From assembly GCA_014359765.1 (NCBI GenBank), contig JACIYT010000002.1, forward strand, positions 1 to 64,000: a DNA stretch of 64,000 nucleotides. Reading direction: 5' to 3'. A program made the position numbers and the translations under genes. Positions within the stretch are counted from its first letter, which is position 1, and every line of letters begins with the position of its first letter. This DNA comes from Roseovarius sp. GTDB taxonomy: Bacteria; Pseudomonadota; Alphaproteobacteria; Rhodobacterales; Rhodobacteraceae. Below, piece after piece: positions 11,192 through 21,824 of this stretch. The notes beneath the pieces were generated by a model that ran no database searches, was not told the origin of the DNA, and was given only the letters and a program-made list of their open reading frames with translations.

Positions 11192-11214
11192 GCCGGGGCC
11201 CCCGCGGCCCCGGC
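11192..11214 (+). terminator. Strong hairpin in the dnaK-dnaJ intergenic region
   Basis: GCCGGGGCC-CCCGC-GGCCCCGGC, perfect 9-bp stem, no U tract. Confidence 0.5.
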
Positions 11215-11236
11215 CTTCGTCTGAAGGAGTTCCCCG

Positions 11237-12394
11237 ATGGCCAAACGCGATTATTACGAGGTGCTCGGGCTGAAGCGGGGCGCCTCGGCGGACGAGATCA
11301 AGAAGGCCTACCGCCAGAAGGCCAAGGACCTGCATCCCGACCGCAACAAGGACAACCCCGATGCCGAACGCCTCTTCAAGGAGGCGGGCGAAGCCTATGA
11401 CGTGCTCAAGGACCCCGAGAAGAAGGCCGCCTATGACCGCTTCGGCCATGCCGCCTTTGAGGGGGGCATGGGCGGTGGCGGGCCGCGCCCGGGCGGTGGC
11501 GGCTTCAGCGGGCAGGGCGATTTCTCGTCGGCCTTTTCCGACGTGTTCGACGACCTGTTCGGCGATTTCATGGGCGGCGGGCGCGGCGGCGGCGGGCGGC
11601 AACGCGCGGCGCGCGGCGCCGATCTGCGCTACAATCTGCGCGTGACGCTCGAAGAGGCCTATTCCGGCCTGCAGAAGACCATCAAGGTCACCAGCGCCGT
11701 CGCCTGCGATGCCTGTGACGGCTCCGGCGCCGAGGGCGGTGCGCAGCCCACCACCTGCCCGACCTGTTCGGGCATGGGCAAGGTGCGCGCGCAGCAGGGC
11801 TTTTTCACGGTCGAACGCACCTGCCCGACCTGTGGCGGGCTGGGCCAGATCGTCAAGAACCCGTGCAAGGCCTGCCAGGGCCAGGGCCGCGTGCCAAAGG
11901 AGCGCGCGCTCAGCGTCAACATCCCCGCCGGCGTCGAGACCGGCACCCGCATCCGTCTCTCGGGTGAGGGCGAGGCCGGGATGCGCGGCGGCCCGCCGGG
12001 GGATCTCTACATCTTCATCGAGGTGGCGCCGCATGACATCTTCGAGCGCGAGGAGACGAACCTCTTTTGCCGTGTGCCCGTGTCGATGACCAAGGCGGCG
12101 CTCGGCGGCGATATCGAGGTGCCGACGATCGATGGCGGGCGGGCGCGGGTGAGCATCCCGGCCGGTTCCCAGACGGGGCGGCGGATGCGCCTGCGCGGCA
12201 AGGGGATGCCTGCGCTGCGCGGCGGCGCCCGGGGCGACATGATGATCGAGCTGGTGGTCGAGACGCCGGTCAATCTCACGCCGCGGCAAAAGGAGCTGTT
12301 GCGCGAGTTCGAGGCGCTCAGCGAGGACAACAATCCCAAGAGCAAGAGCTTCTTCTCCTCGGTGCGCAGCTTCTGGGATTCGATGAAGAGCTGA
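11237..12394 (+). CDS. dnaJ: Molecular chaperone DnaJ
   Basis: [29 protein letters not shown], four CxxCxGxG-type motifs. Confidence 0.98.
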   Translation: MAKRDYYEVLGLKRGASADEIKKAYRQKAKDLHPDRNKDNPDAERLFKEAGEAYDVLKDPEKKAAYDRFGHAAFEGGMGGGGPRPGGGGFSGQGDFSSAFSDVFDDLFGDFMGGGRGGGGRQRAARGADLRYNLRVTLEEAYSGLQKTIKVTSAVACDACDGSGAEGGAQPTTCPTCSGMGKVRAQQGFFTVERTCPTCGGLGQIVKNPCKACQGQGRVPKERALSVNIPAGVETGTRIRLSGEGEAGMRGGPPGDLYIFIEVAPHDIFEREETNLFCRVPVSMTKAALGGDIEVPTIDGGRARVSIPAGSQTGRRMRLRGKGMPALRGGARGDMMIELVVETPVNLTPRQKELLREFEALSEDNNPKSKSFFSSVRSFWDSMKS

Positions 12395-12446
12395 GCGGCG
12401 CGCGCGCGTTAACGGCTTGTCAATTCCTTGATGCGACAAGGGGGGC

Positions 12447-13199
12447 ATGAGCCAGTCGCGCGCCTTTCACGACCTGTCCCTGCCGCTGTTCGAGGGCGCG
12501 CCGTCCCCGCCGGGGGCGGCGCGCCAGCCCTCCTATATCCGCGACCATCGCAGTCGCCTGCGCGCGCGCTTTCTCGACGGGGGCGCGGCGGCGATGCCCG
12601 ATTACGAACTGCTCGAACTGGTGCTTTTCCGCGCCATCCCGCGCCGCGACGTGAAGCCGCTGGCGCGCGCCCTGCTCGATCGGTTCGGCGATTTCGCGGC
12701 CGTGATTTCCGCCCCGCCCGAACGCCTGTGCGAGGTGGCGGGGATCGGCCCCGCGGTGGTGGTCGAGCTCAAGATCGTCGAGGCCGCGGCGCACCGGCTG
12801 GCGCAGGCCCGGGTCGTCGGGCGGCCGGTGATTGCCTCCTGGGAGGCGCTCATCGCCTATTGCCGGGCCAGCATGGCGCATCTCGGCACCGAACAGTTCC
12901 GGGTGTTCTACCTCGACCGCAAGAACGTGCTCATCGCCGATGAGGAGCAGGCGCGCGGCACGGTCGATCACGTCCCGGTCTATCCGCGCGAGGTGGTCAA
13001 GCGTGCGCTCATGCTCGATGCCAGCGCGCTCATCCTCGTGCACAATCATCCCTCGGGCGATCCGACCCCCTCGCAGGCCGATATCGCCATGACCGCCGAG
13101 GTGCAGCGCGCCGCCGCCGCCCTCGGGCTGGTGCTGCACGATCATGTGGTGATCGGTCGGTCCGGCGAGGTGAGTTTCCGCGCCGAGGGCTACCTGTGA
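12447..13199 (+). CDS. radC: RadC family JAB-domain protein
   Basis: MPDYELLELVLFRAIPRRDVKPLARALL; ALILVHNHPSGDPTPSQADIAMT. Confidence 0.93.
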   Translation: MSQSRAFHDLSLPLFEGAPSPPGAARQPSYIRDHRSRLRARFLDGGAAAMPDYELLELVLFRAIPRRDVKPLARALLDRFGDFAAVISAPPERLCEVAGIGPAVVVELKIVEAAAHRLAQARVVGRPVIASWEALIAYCRASMAHLGTEQFRVFYLDRKNVLIADEEQARGTVDHVPVYPREVVKRALMLDASALILVHNHPSGDPTPSQADIAMTAEVQRAAAALGLVLHDHVVIGRSGEVSFRAEGYL

Positions 13200-13212
13200 G
13201 GCCCGCCCGCGA

Positions 13213-15915
13213 TCAGGCCAGCCGCCCGTGGCAATGCTTGAACTTGCGGCCCGAGCCACAGGGGCAGGGATCGTTGCGCCCCGGATCGCCCCAGGTGGCG
13301 GGGTCGGTTTCGTCGAAGCCGGGGATCGCGTCGGCCGAGGGCGCATGCGCATCCGCGGCCGGGTCTGCCGCCGCCGCCGCCATAGCCGCGCGCTGCTGCG
13401 CGAGGTCCTGCATGAGCGCGGCCTGTTCGGCCTCGGTCATCGGGCGGATCTGCGCGAGTTTGCGGGTCACGTCGGCGCGCAGGCTGTCGAGCATCGTCTC
13501 GAAGAGCTGGAATGCCTCGGTCTTGTATTCGTTGAGCGGATCGCGCTGGGCATAGCCGCGAAAGCCCACCACCGAGCGCAGATGTTCGAGCGTCAGCAGA
13601 TGCTCGCGCCACTTGGCGTCGATGGTCTGCAGCAGCACCTGCTTTTCGATCATGCGCATCGTCTCGGGGCCGAATTGCGCGGTCTTGGCGGCCATCATCT
13701 CGTTGGCGGCGCGCTCCAGCCGGTCGATGATCTCCTCGTCGTCCACGCCTTCCTCGGCGGCCCAGTCCACCACCGGCAGATCCATGTTGAGACGATCCCG
13801 CACCGCGTCGCGCAGACCCTCTGTATCCCATTGATCGGCATAGGTTTTCGGGGGCATGAATTCATCGACCAGATCGGCGATGACCTCGGCGCGCATGTCG
13901 CCGATGATGCCGCTGAGATCGTCGGCCTTCATGATGTCGAGGCGCTGCTTGAAGATCACCTTGCGCTGCTCGTTCATCACGTCGTCGAATTTCAGCAGCT
14001 GCTTGCGAATGTCGAAATTGCGCGCCTCGACCTTGGCCTGCGCGCGCTCCAGCGACTTGTTGACCCAGGGGTGGATGATCGCCTCGCCCTCTTTCATGCC
14101 AAGCGTCGAGAGCACCTTTTCCAGCCGCTCGGAACCGAAGATGCGCATCAGGTCATCCTCGAGGCTGAGAAAGAAGGCCGAACGCCCGGGATCGCCCTGA
14201 CGGCCCGAGCGCCCGCGCAGCTGGTTGTCGATGCGGCGGCTTTCATGGCGTTCGGTGGCGAGCACGAAGAGCCCGCCCGCCTGTTTCACGGCCTCCTCGT
14301 CGGCGGCGTGCTCCTCCTCGATCCGGGCCCGGATCGCCTCGGGGTCGGCCTCGGGATCGGCGGCGATGGCCTCCATGATCTTGAATTCGACATTGCCGCC
14401 GAGCTTGATGTCGGTGCCGCGCCCGGCCATGTTGGTCGCGATGGTGACGGCGCCGAGCTTGCCGGCGTCGGCGATGATCTGCGCCTCCTGCGCGTGCTGG
14501 CGCGCGTTGAGCACGTTGTGGGGGATCTTCGCCTCGGTCAGCAGCCGGCTCAGCATCTCGGATTTCTCGATCGAGGTGGTGCCGACGAGGATCGGCTGGC
14601 CCTTGGCGTGAGCCTCGCGGATTTCCGCGACGATGGCCTCGTATTTCTCGCGCGCGGTGCGATAGACGGCGTCGTCCTGGTCGATCCGGGCGATCGGGCG
14701 GTTGGTCGGCACCTCGACCACGCCAAGGCCGTAGATCTCCATGAATTCCTCGGCCTCGGTGAGGGCGGTGCCGGTCATGCCGGCGAGCTTGTCGTAGAGG
14801 CGGAAATAATTCTGGAAGGTCACGCTCGCCAGCGTGACGTTCTCGGGCTGGATGTCGCAGCCCTCCTTGGCCTCGATCGCCTGGTGGAGCCCGTCCGAGA
14901 GGCGCCGCCCCGCCATCATCCGGCCGGTGAATTCGTCGATCAGCACCACCTCGCCACCGCGGACGATATATTCCTTGTCCTTGTGAAAGAGCTTGTGCGC
15001 GCGCAGGCCCTGATTGACATGGTGCACAAGGGTCGTGCTCTCGGGATCGTAGAGCGATTGCCCCTCGGGAAGCAGGCCGCGTTCGTGCAGGAGGTTTTCG
15101 AGAAACTCGTTGCCCTCGTCGGTATAGGTGACGGAGCGGGTCTTTTCGTCGAGCTTGAAATGCTCGTCGCGCAACTCGGGAATCACCGTGTCGATGGCAC
15201 GGTAGAGATCGCTGCGGTCCTGGCTCGGCCCCGAGATGATGAGCGGCGTGCGCGCCTCGTCGATCAGGATGCTGTCCACCTCGTCCACGATGGCGAAATT
15301 GTGGCCGCGCTGGCTCATTTCCTCGATCGAGGATTTCATGTTGTCGCGCAGATAATCGAAGCCCAGCTCGTTATTCGTGGCATAGGTCACGTCGGCGGCA
15401 TAGGCGGCCTTCTTCTCATGCTCGGGCTGCTGGGGATAGACCACGCCGGTGGTCATGCCGAGCGCGGCAAAGACCTTGCCCATCCATTCGGCATCGCGCC
15501 GGGCGAGGTAGTCGTTGACCGTGACGATATGCACGCCCTTGCCCGTGAGCGCGTTGAGATAGGCGGGAAAGGTGGCGACGAGGGTCTTGCCCTCGCCGGT
15601 CTTCATCTCGGCGATATTGCCCTGATGCAGGAAGATCCCGCCCATGAGCTGCACGTCAAAGGCCCGCAGCCCGAGCGCGCGGCGCGCCGCCTCGCGGCAA
15701 TTGGCGAACGCCTCGGGCAGGAGCGCGTCGAGGCTCTCGCCGCTGGCGGCGCGCTTGCGCAATTCCTCGGTCCTGGCCATCAGCCCGGCATCGTCGAGCG
15801 CCTCGAATTCGGGCTCCAGGGCGTTGATCTGCGCGATCAGCGGGCGGGTGGCCTTGATCTTGCGGTCGTTCGGCGTGCCGAAAACCTTTCTGGCAAGCGA
15901 TCCAATTCCCAGCAT
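13213..15915 (-). CDS. secA: Preprotein translocase subunit SecA
   Basis: [21 protein letters not shown]...; [21 protein letters not shown]-terminal zinc motif [17 protein letters not shown]. Confidence 0.98.
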   Translation of the reverse strand: MLGIGSLARKVFGTPNDRKIKATRPLIAQINALEPEFEALDDAGLMARTEELRKRAASGESLDALLPEAFANCREAARRALGLRAFDVQLMGGIFLHQGNIAEMKTGEGKTLVATFPAYLNALTGKGVHIVTVNDYLARRDAEWMGKVFAALGMTTGVVYPQQPEHEKKAAYAADVTYATNNELGFDYLRDNMKSSIEEMSQRGHNFAIVDEVDSILIDEARTPLIISGPSQDRSDLYRAIDTVIPELRDEHFKLDEKTRSVTYTDEGNEFLENLLHERGLLPEGQSLYDPESTTLVHHVNQGLRAHKLFHKDKEYIVRGGEVVLIDEFTGRMMAGRRLSDGLHQAIEAKEGCDIQPENVTLASVTFQNYFRLYDKLAGMTGTALTEAEEFMEIYGLGVVEVPTNRPIARIDQDDAVYRTAREKYEAIVAEIREAHAKGQPILVGTTSIEKSEMLSRLLTEAKIPHNVLNARQHAQEAQIIADAGKLGAVTIATNMAGRGTDIKLGGNVEFKIMEAIAADPEADPEAIRARIEEEHAADEEAVKQAGGLFVLATERHESRRIDNQLRGRSGRQGDPGRSAFFLSLEDDLMRIFGSERLEKVLSTLGMKEGEAIIHPWVNKSLERAQAKVEARNFDIRKQLLKFDDVMNEQRKVIFKQRLDIMKADDLSGIIGDMRAEVIADLVDEFMPPKTYADQWDTEGLRDAVRDRLNMDLPVVDWAAEEGVDDEEIIDRLERAANEMMAAKTAQFGPETMRMIEKQVLLQTIDAKWREHLLTLEHLRSVVGFRGYAQRDPLNEYKTEAFQLFETMLDSLRADVTRKLAQIRPMTEAEQAALMQDLAQQRAAMAAAAADPAADAHAPSADAIPGFDETDPATWGDPGRNDPCPCGSGRKFKHCHGRLA

Positions 15916-16088
15916 GTCCTGTCCGTTTCCGCCGTTTTACCCGTTCGTGACCGGCAATCGCTTGCCCCGTCTGCGCGCGCATTCTAGAAAGGCGCGAAAG
16001 GGCCGCGCTCATCACGACCTAGGGCGATGTAAGCGGCGGCCCCCGAAGTGTCAACGTCGCGCGCCCGGGCCGGGCCGCGGCCTTCTGG

Positions 16089-16952
16089 ATGAAGGATAGC
16101 CTCATGTTCCGACAGTTTCTTGCCACGGTCGCGGCGGCGGCGCTCATGTCCGGCGCGCCCGCGATGGCGCAGGACGCGCCCTCGCGCGATGCCGTGATGG
16201 CCAGGGTGGGCGAGACCGAGATCACGCTCGGCCATATCCTCGCGCTCCGGGCGAGCCTGCCCGAGCAATACACGCAATTGCCGCCCGAGGTCCTGTTCAA
16301 GGGGGTGCTGGACCAGCTCGTGCAGCAGACGCTCCTGATGCAGGCGCAGGAGGGCGAGCCCTCGGCGCTGGCGCGGCTGCGCCTCGAGAACGAGCGGCGC
16401 GCGATCCTTGCCGCGGATGTCATCACCCGCGTGACCGGCGAGGCGGTGAGCGAGGCGGCATTGCAGGCCGCCTATGATGCGGAATTCGCCGAGGCCGGGG
16501 AGGAGACCGAGTATCACGCCGCCCATATACTCGTGGAGACCGAGGAAGAGGCCGCGAAACTGGTCGAGGAGCTCGCGGCGGGCGCGAATTTCGCCGCGCT
16601 GGCGCAGGAACATTCGATCGGCCCCACGGGGCCTTCGGGGGGCGATCTGGGCTGGTTCGGCGAGGGCGTGATGGTGCCGGAATTCTTCGACGCGGTGGCG
16701 GCGCTGGAGGCGGGGGAGGTCTCGGCGCCGGTGCAGACCCAGTTCGGCTGGCACGTCATCCGCCTCAACGAGACCCGGATCAAGGCTCAGCCGACGCTCG
16801 AGGAGATGCGCCCCGAGTTGACCGACGCGCTTCAGTGGCAGGCATTCGAGGCCTATCTGGCCACGCTCGAGGCCGCGACCCCCATCGAGCGCGCCGCAGG
16901 CGATGCCGCCGATCCCGCGCTGATCAACCGGCTCGACCTTCTGGAGAACTGA
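16089..16952 (+). CDS. Parvulin-type peptidylprolyl isomerase
   Basis: Signal peptide; AAHILVETEEEAAKLVEEL...GDLGWFGEGVMVPEF...VQTQFGWHVIRL. Confidence 0.92.
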   Translation: MKDSLMFRQFLATVAAAALMSGAPAMAQDAPSRDAVMARVGETEITLGHILALRASLPEQYTQLPPEVLFKGVLDQLVQQTLLMQAQEGEPSALARLRLENERRAILAADVITRVTGEAVSEAALQAAYDAEFAEAGEETEYHAAHILVETEEEAAKLVEELAAGANFAALAQEHSIGPTGPSGGDLGWFGEGVMVPEFFDAVAALEAGEVSAPVQTQFGWHVIRLNETRIKAQPTLEEMRPELTDALQWQAFEAYLATLEAATPIERAAGDAADPALINRLDLLEN

Positions 16953-16956
16953 CGCC

Positions 16957-18186
16957 ATGGGCAAGCCCGCGCCGCTCTCGCCGCTCGCTCCGGCGGCCTT
17001 TCCCGACCTTCCGGAAATCGGCGGGGTGCGTTTCGCCACCGCGCAGGCCGGGGTGCGCTACAAGGGGCGCACCGATGTGTTGCTCGTGAGCCTCGCGCCG
17101 GGCACGGCCATGGCCGGGGTGTTCACCAGGTCGGCCACGCGCTCGGCGGCGGTGCTCGAATGTCAGGCCAGGATCGGCGGCGATCCCGCGCCGGGGGCCG
17201 CGATCCTCGTCAATTCGGGGAATGCCAATGCCTTTACCGGGCGGCGCGGGGTGGCCTCGGTGCTGGCGCTGACGGAGGCGGTCGCCGAGCGGCTGGGCAT
17301 TCCGGCGGCGCGGGTCTTTACCTCGTCCACGGGCGTGATCGGCGAGCCCCTGCCGCATGAGCGCATCACCGCCTGTCTGGACGACCTTGCCGGGCGTCTC
17401 GATCCCGGCGGCATCGAGGCTGCGGCGCGCGCGATCATGACCACCGACACCTTTGCCAAGGGCGCCGGCGAGACCGTGATCATCGGCGGGCAGCGCGTCA
17501 GGATCGCAGGGATTGCCAAGGGCTCGGGGATGATCGCCCCCGACATGGCGACGATGCTGGTCTATATCTTTACCGATGCGGCGGTGGATCAGGGCGTGTT
17601 GCAGGACATGGTCAGCGCGCTCAACCGCACCACGTTCAACTGCATCACCGTGGATAGCGATACCTCCACCTCCGACACGCTGCTGGTGGCGGCGACGGGC
17701 GCCTCGGGCGTGCGCGTGAGCGCCGATGATGGCGCCTTTGTCGAGGCGCTGCACCGGGTCATGCGCGACCTCGCGCATCAGGTGGTGCGCGACGGCGAGG
17801 GGGCGACGAAATTCGTCGAGGTCGCCGTGACGGGCGCGGCCTCGGATGCCGATGCGCATGTCCATGCCAAGGCGATTGCCAATTCGCCGCTGGTCAAGAC
17901 CGCGATCGCGGGCGAGGATCCCAACTGGGGGCGGGTTGTCATGGCCGTGGGCAAATCGGGCGCGCGCGCCGATCGTGACCGGCTCTCGATCCGGTTCGGC
18001 GATCTGGAGGTGGCGCGCGACGGCGAGGTGAGCCCGGCCTATAGCGAGGCGCAGGCGGCCGCCTACATGAAGGGCCAGGAGATCGTGATCCGTGTGGATC
18101 TGGGCCTCGGCGGCGGCACGGCGCGGGTCTGGACCTGTGACCTGACCCATGGCTATATCGAGATCAACGCGGATTACCGTTCTTGA
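16957..18186 (+). CDS. argJ: Bifunctional glutamate N-acetyltransferase / amino-acid acetyltransferase ArgJ
   Basis: KGSGMIAPDMATMLVYIFTDA autocleavage motif; NWGRVVMAVGKSGA. Confidence 0.96.
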   Translation: MGKPAPLSPLAPAAFPDLPEIGGVRFATAQAGVRYKGRTDVLLVSLAPGTAMAGVFTRSATRSAAVLECQARIGGDPAPGAAILVNSGNANAFTGRRGVASVLALTEAVAERLGIPAARVFTSSTGVIGEPLPHERITACLDDLAGRLDPGGIEAAARAIMTTDTFAKGAGETVIIGGQRVRIAGIAKGSGMIAPDMATMLVYIFTDAAVDQGVLQDMVSALNRTTFNCITVDSDTSTSDTLLVAATGASGVRVSADDGAFVEALHRVMRDLAHQVVRDGEGATKFVEVAVTGAASDADAHVHAKAIANSPLVKTAIAGEDPNWGRVVMAVGKSGARADRDRLSIRFGDLEVARDGEVSPAYSEAQAAAYMKGQEIVIRVDLGLGGGTARVWTCDLTHGYIEINADYRS

Positions 18187-18581
18187 AGGTCATTCTTGTT
18201 TCGGCGGTCGCGCTCATCGATGTCGATGGGCGCGTGCTCCTGGCGCAGCGGCCCGAGGGCAAGCCCATGGCCGGGCTGTGGGAATTTCCCGGCGGCAAGG
18301 TCGAGCCGGGCGAGACCCCCGAAGCGGCGCTGATCCGCGAATTGCACGAGGAACTGGGGATCGACACCTGGGCATCCTGTCTCGCGCCGCTGACCTTCGC
18401 CAGCCACGGCTATGCCGATTTTCACCTCCTGATGCCGCTTTTCGCCTGCCGCAAGTGGCAGGGGATGCCGCAGGGGCGTGAGGGGCAGGCGTTGCGCTGG
18501 GTGCGCGCGCAGGACCTGCGCAGCTATCCCATGCCGCCGGCCGATCTGCCGCTGATCCCGATCCTGCGCGACTGGCTCTGA
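18183..18581 (+). CDS. mutT: MutT-type Nudix (deoxy)nucleoside triphosphate pyrophosphohydrolase
   Basis: Nudix box GGKVEPGETPEAALIRELHEELGI; TTG start overlapping the argJ stop. Confidence 0.9.
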   Translation: MKVILVSAVALIDVDGRVLLAQRPEGKPMAGLWEFPGGKVEPGETPEAALIRELHEELGIDTWASCLAPLTFASHGYADFHLLMPLFACRKWQGMPQGREGQALRWVRAQDLRSYPMPPADLPLIPILRDWL

Positions 18582-18587
18582 CCGGGG

Positions 18588-19358
18588 TCACTTGTCCTCC
18601 ACCCTTTGTTCGGGCACCAGAACGAGCGGGAGCGAGGGCAGCGACACGTTGCGCGCATGGCGCGCGGCGGTGGCGAGGTCGCCACGCAAGGGGCCCTTGT
18701 CACCATCGCGCATCAGCCCGCCAGTGTCGCCCTCGGCGCGGGACGCGGCGAGCGCCGCGCGCATCTGCGCGATGGTGTTGCGTTGCCCGCCGGGTCCGGG
18801 AGTGGCCATCCGGGGATCGGCCTTGTCGCGGATCCGTTCCGGATCGTGCCCGGGATCGCCCTGCAACGGCATCCCGGCGGATCCTGTGTGCAGCGGGGCA
18901 TCCGCGGCGGGACGCGCGGCGCGTTCGGCATCGATCAGGGCCAGTTCGCGTTGCAGATCGGCCTCCTGCCCGGGGCTGAGCGGCGTATCGTCCGCAGCGA
19001 CGGAAGGGCGCGGGGGAAGGGCGCCGGCCGCATCCGAAAGGCCCGCGGCGCGCGCGGCCTCGAATGTCGCGCGCCTGATCTTCAGCACGCGCGCGGCGGG
19101 TGCGCCCGCCACCCGGAGCACGATCCGGCCCTCATGCGCCTGCGCCTCGATCCGGCACCCGAGCACGCGCCCGGCGATGCCCGCGATCGTCGCGAGATCG
19201 GGGGGGGGCGCATCGGCGCCACCATGTCGGGGATCGGCGGCGCGTTCGCGCAGGTGATCGGCAATCGCGCGCATCGCTTCGAAGGGCTCGTCTATCCCCG
19301 CCAGCGTGCAGGAAATCCCGCCATGCGAAAATGTCAGGATCGTTTCGTCATCCGTCAT
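18588..19358 (-). CDS. Conserved hypothetical protein
   Basis: MTDDETILTFSHGGISCTLAGIDEPFEAMRAIADHLRERAAD..., start reassigned to 19358; consistent codon usage. Confidence 0.7.
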   Translation of the reverse strand: MTDDETILTFSHGGISCTLAGIDEPFEAMRAIADHLRERAADPRHGGADAPPPDLATIAGIAGRVLGCRIEAQAHEGRIVLRVAGAPAARVLKIRRATFEAARAAGLSDAAGALPPRPSVAADDTPLSPGQEADLQRELALIDAERAARPAADAPLHTGSAGMPLQGDPGHDPERIRDKADPRMATPGPGGQRNTIAQMRAALAASRAEGDTGGLMRDGDKGPLRGDLATAARHARNVSLPSLPLVLVPEQRVEDK

Positions 19359-19506
19359 CGCGATCCTCCTTCCGGCGCGCCCGCGAGGGCGATGCCGGCC
19401 TTGTCTGGCCTGTCCAAGCTTGCCTTCTCCCCTGACCTTTACAATATCGCGTCTTGATCGGAATGTGGCATCGCAACAATTAAGAAAATGCCAACGGCGC
19501 AAGATC

Positions 19507-20181
19507 ATGATCCTTCGTGAAAACCGGCCCGTCCTTCTCATCGGCGCGGGCGACGTTGCGCCGGCGCGCCTCGGCGCCGCGCTGCGCCTTGCGCCGCGGG
19601 TGGTCGCGGCCGATGGCGGGGCCGATGCCGCGCTGGCGGCAGGGCTCATGCCGCGCGCGGTGATCGGCGATTTCGACAGCATCAGCGCCGCGGCGCGCAC
19701 CCGCCTTCCCGAAGAGATCCTGCACGCCATCGACGACCAGGAGACGACCGATTTCGAGAAATGCCTCGCGCGGGTCAGCGCCCCGCTGCTGATCGGTCTG
19801 GGATTCATCGGCGACCGGCTCGATCACCAGATGGCCGCCTGCACCGCGCTGGTGCGCCACGCCGCGCGGCGCTGTGTCCTGCTGGGCGCCGAGGATCTGA
19901 TGTTCCTCTGCCCGCCGGTGCTCTCGCTGCCGCTTGGCGCGGGGTGTCGCGTGTCGCTCTTTCCGATGGGGACGGTGGAGGGGGAATCAGAGGGGCTGCG
20001 CTGGCCGATCGGCGGGCTGCGCCTGGCGCCCGACGGGCGGATCGCGACCTCGAACCGCGCCGAGGGGCCGGTGCGGATCGAGGTGAACGCGCCGAAGCTG
20101 CTGGTGATCCTGCCTGCGGCGGTGCTCGATCTGGTGGTGCCGGCGCTGCTTGGGGCGCCGGCCGCATGGGGAGAGGCATGA
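19507..20181 (+). CDS. Thiamine pyrophosphokinase
   Basis: ADGGADAAL...PRAVIGDFDSI...DQETTDFEKCL...GFIGDRLDHQ. Confidence 0.9.
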   Translation: MILRENRPVLLIGAGDVAPARLGAALRLAPRVVAADGGADAALAAGLMPRAVIGDFDSISAAARTRLPEEILHAIDDQETTDFEKCLARVSAPLLIGLGFIGDRLDHQMAACTALVRHAARRCVLLGAEDLMFLCPPVLSLPLGAGCRVSLFPMGTVEGESEGLRWPIGGLRLAPDGRIATSNRAEGPVRIEVNAPKLLVILPAAVLDLVVPALLGAPAAWGEA

Positions 20182-21812
20182 GCCCCGCCGCGCGCATCGG
20201 GGAATGGCTCGATGCCGTCGTGTTCGATCTCGGGCGGCAGATGCGCTGGACCTTCCTGCCGCCGCTCATGGTCTATTTCGCCGCCGGCTTCTCGGGGCTG
20301 ACGATGATCGTGGGCACGTTCTTCGTGAAGGAATATCTCGACCTTTCCGCCGCTTTCCTCGCCGGGCTCGCCTTCTGGGCGGGGCTGCCCTGGGCGCTCA
20401 AGATGCCGCTGGGGCATCTGGTCGATATCATGTGGCGGTGGAAATGGCTGCTGGTCTATCTTGGCGCGGGGCTGATCGCGGGGTCGGTTTTCATCATGTA
20501 TCTGCTGCTGACGCAGACCGACATGATGACCGCGATCATGCCGATGCATGCGTGGTATGTGACCTCCTACCTGCTCGCGCCCTCGGGGCTGGTGATCCAG
20601 GACGCGGTGGCCGATGCGATGTCGGTGGAGGCGGTGCCGCGCGTGGACGAGCAGGGCCGCGAGATCGACGCCGAGACGTCGCGCGCGCTGCATACCACGA
20701 TGCAGACGCTGGGGCGCTTTGCGCTCATCAGCGGCACGGTGGCGGTGGCGGTGCTCAATATCAGGATGTTTGCCGGGATCGAGGCGCTCGATGCGGGGGC
20801 CAAGCGCGCGGTCTATGCCGATATCTACCTCGCGGCGCTGGCGATTCCTCTGGTTTCGGTGTCGGGTGTGATCCTGGCGGGGGTGCAGAAATGGCGCGCG
20901 CGCCGGGGGCTTCTGGGGCGCGGGCTGACCGAGGCCGAGGCCGACGCGCTCTTTGAGCGTGCGGACGAGGAGACCAGGCCGAACCCGTGGTATTTCATCG
21001 GCGGGGCGGGGTTTGTCGCGCTGTCGCTCACCATCGGGCTGAGCGACCTGGCGATGGGGCAGGAGATCGTCTTTGTGGGGTCGCTGGCGATCGTGCTCCT
21101 GCTCATGCGCCAGCTGATCGCGGTGCTGCCCGTGGCGCAGGCGCGCACCCTGATCGGCACCGCGGTCCTCGTCTTCATCTTTCGTGCCGTGCCGCGGGTG
21201 GGCGATGGCTATACCTGGTTTTCCATCGACGTGCTGGGGTTTGACCAGCAGTTTCTCTCGGTGCTGTCGCTCATTGCCTCGCTGCTGACGCTCGCGGGGA
21301 TGGTGATCCTGCGCCCGCTGATCGCCAGCCGGACGATGGTCAACATCATCGTGATCCTCTCGGTCGCGGGGGGGGTGCTGTCGCTGCCCAATATCGGGCT
21401 CTACTACGGGATCCACAACGTGACCGCGCCGCTCACCGGGGGCGTGGTCGATGCGCGGTTCATCGCGATCATGGATACCGCGCTCGAATCGCCCCTGGGC
21501 CAGATCGCCATGATCCCGATGCTGGCCTGGATCGCGCGCAACGCGCCGCCCGATCTCAAGGCCACGTTCTTTGCCGTGATGGCGTCGTTTACCAATCTCG
21601 CGCTCTCGGCCTCGTCGCTCCTGACCAGGTATCTCAACCAGATCTTCGTCGTCACCCGCGAGGTGCGCGACCCGGCCAGCGGCGCGGTTCTCATCCCCGC
21701 CGATTACAGCCAGCTTGGCCTGCTGATCCTGATCGCGAGCGGGCTGGGCGTGGCGCTGCCGCTGCTGGCGGCGGTTCTGGTGCAGCGCAGCCGTTTCCGG
21801 AGCGTGGACTGA
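20178..21812 (+). CDS. MFS transporter, folate-biopterin (BT1)-like
   Basis: About 544 aa polytopic; LKMPLGHLVDIMW, LAPSGLVIQDAVADAMSVEAVPR. Confidence 0.65.
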   Translation: MSPAARIGEWLDAVVFDLGRQMRWTFLPPLMVYFAAGFSGLTMIVGTFFVKEYLDLSAAFLAGLAFWAGLPWALKMPLGHLVDIMWRWKWLLVYLGAGLIAGSVFIMYLLLTQTDMMTAIMPMHAWYVTSYLLAPSGLVIQDAVADAMSVEAVPRVDEQGREIDAETSRALHTTMQTLGRFALISGTVAVAVLNIRMFAGIEALDAGAKRAVYADIYLAALAIPLVSVSGVILAGVQKWRARRGLLGRGLTEAEADALFERADEETRPNPWYFIGGAGFVALSLTIGLSDLAMGQEIVFVGSLAIVLLLMRQLIAVLPVAQARTLIGTAVLVFIFRAVPRVGDGYTWFSIDVLGFDQQFLSVLSLIASLLTLAGMVILRPLIASRTMVNIIVILSVAGGVLSLPNIGLYYGIHNVTAPLTGGVVDARFIAIMDTALESPLGQIAMIPMLAWIARNAPPDLKATFFAVMASFTNLALSASSLLTRYLNQIFVVTREVRDPASGAVLIPADYSQLGLLILIASGLGVALPLLAAVLVQRSRFRSVD

Positions 21813-21824
21813 GCAGGCGCGCGC

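Noticed and set aside
12409-12423. TTAA-CGGCTTG-TCAA as a CtrA site upstream of radC
   Set aside because: Second half-site is poor and there is no functional context comparable to the flagellar sites
13228-15987. 919-aa plus-strand ORF opposite secA
   Set aside because: Antisense shadow ORF of secA
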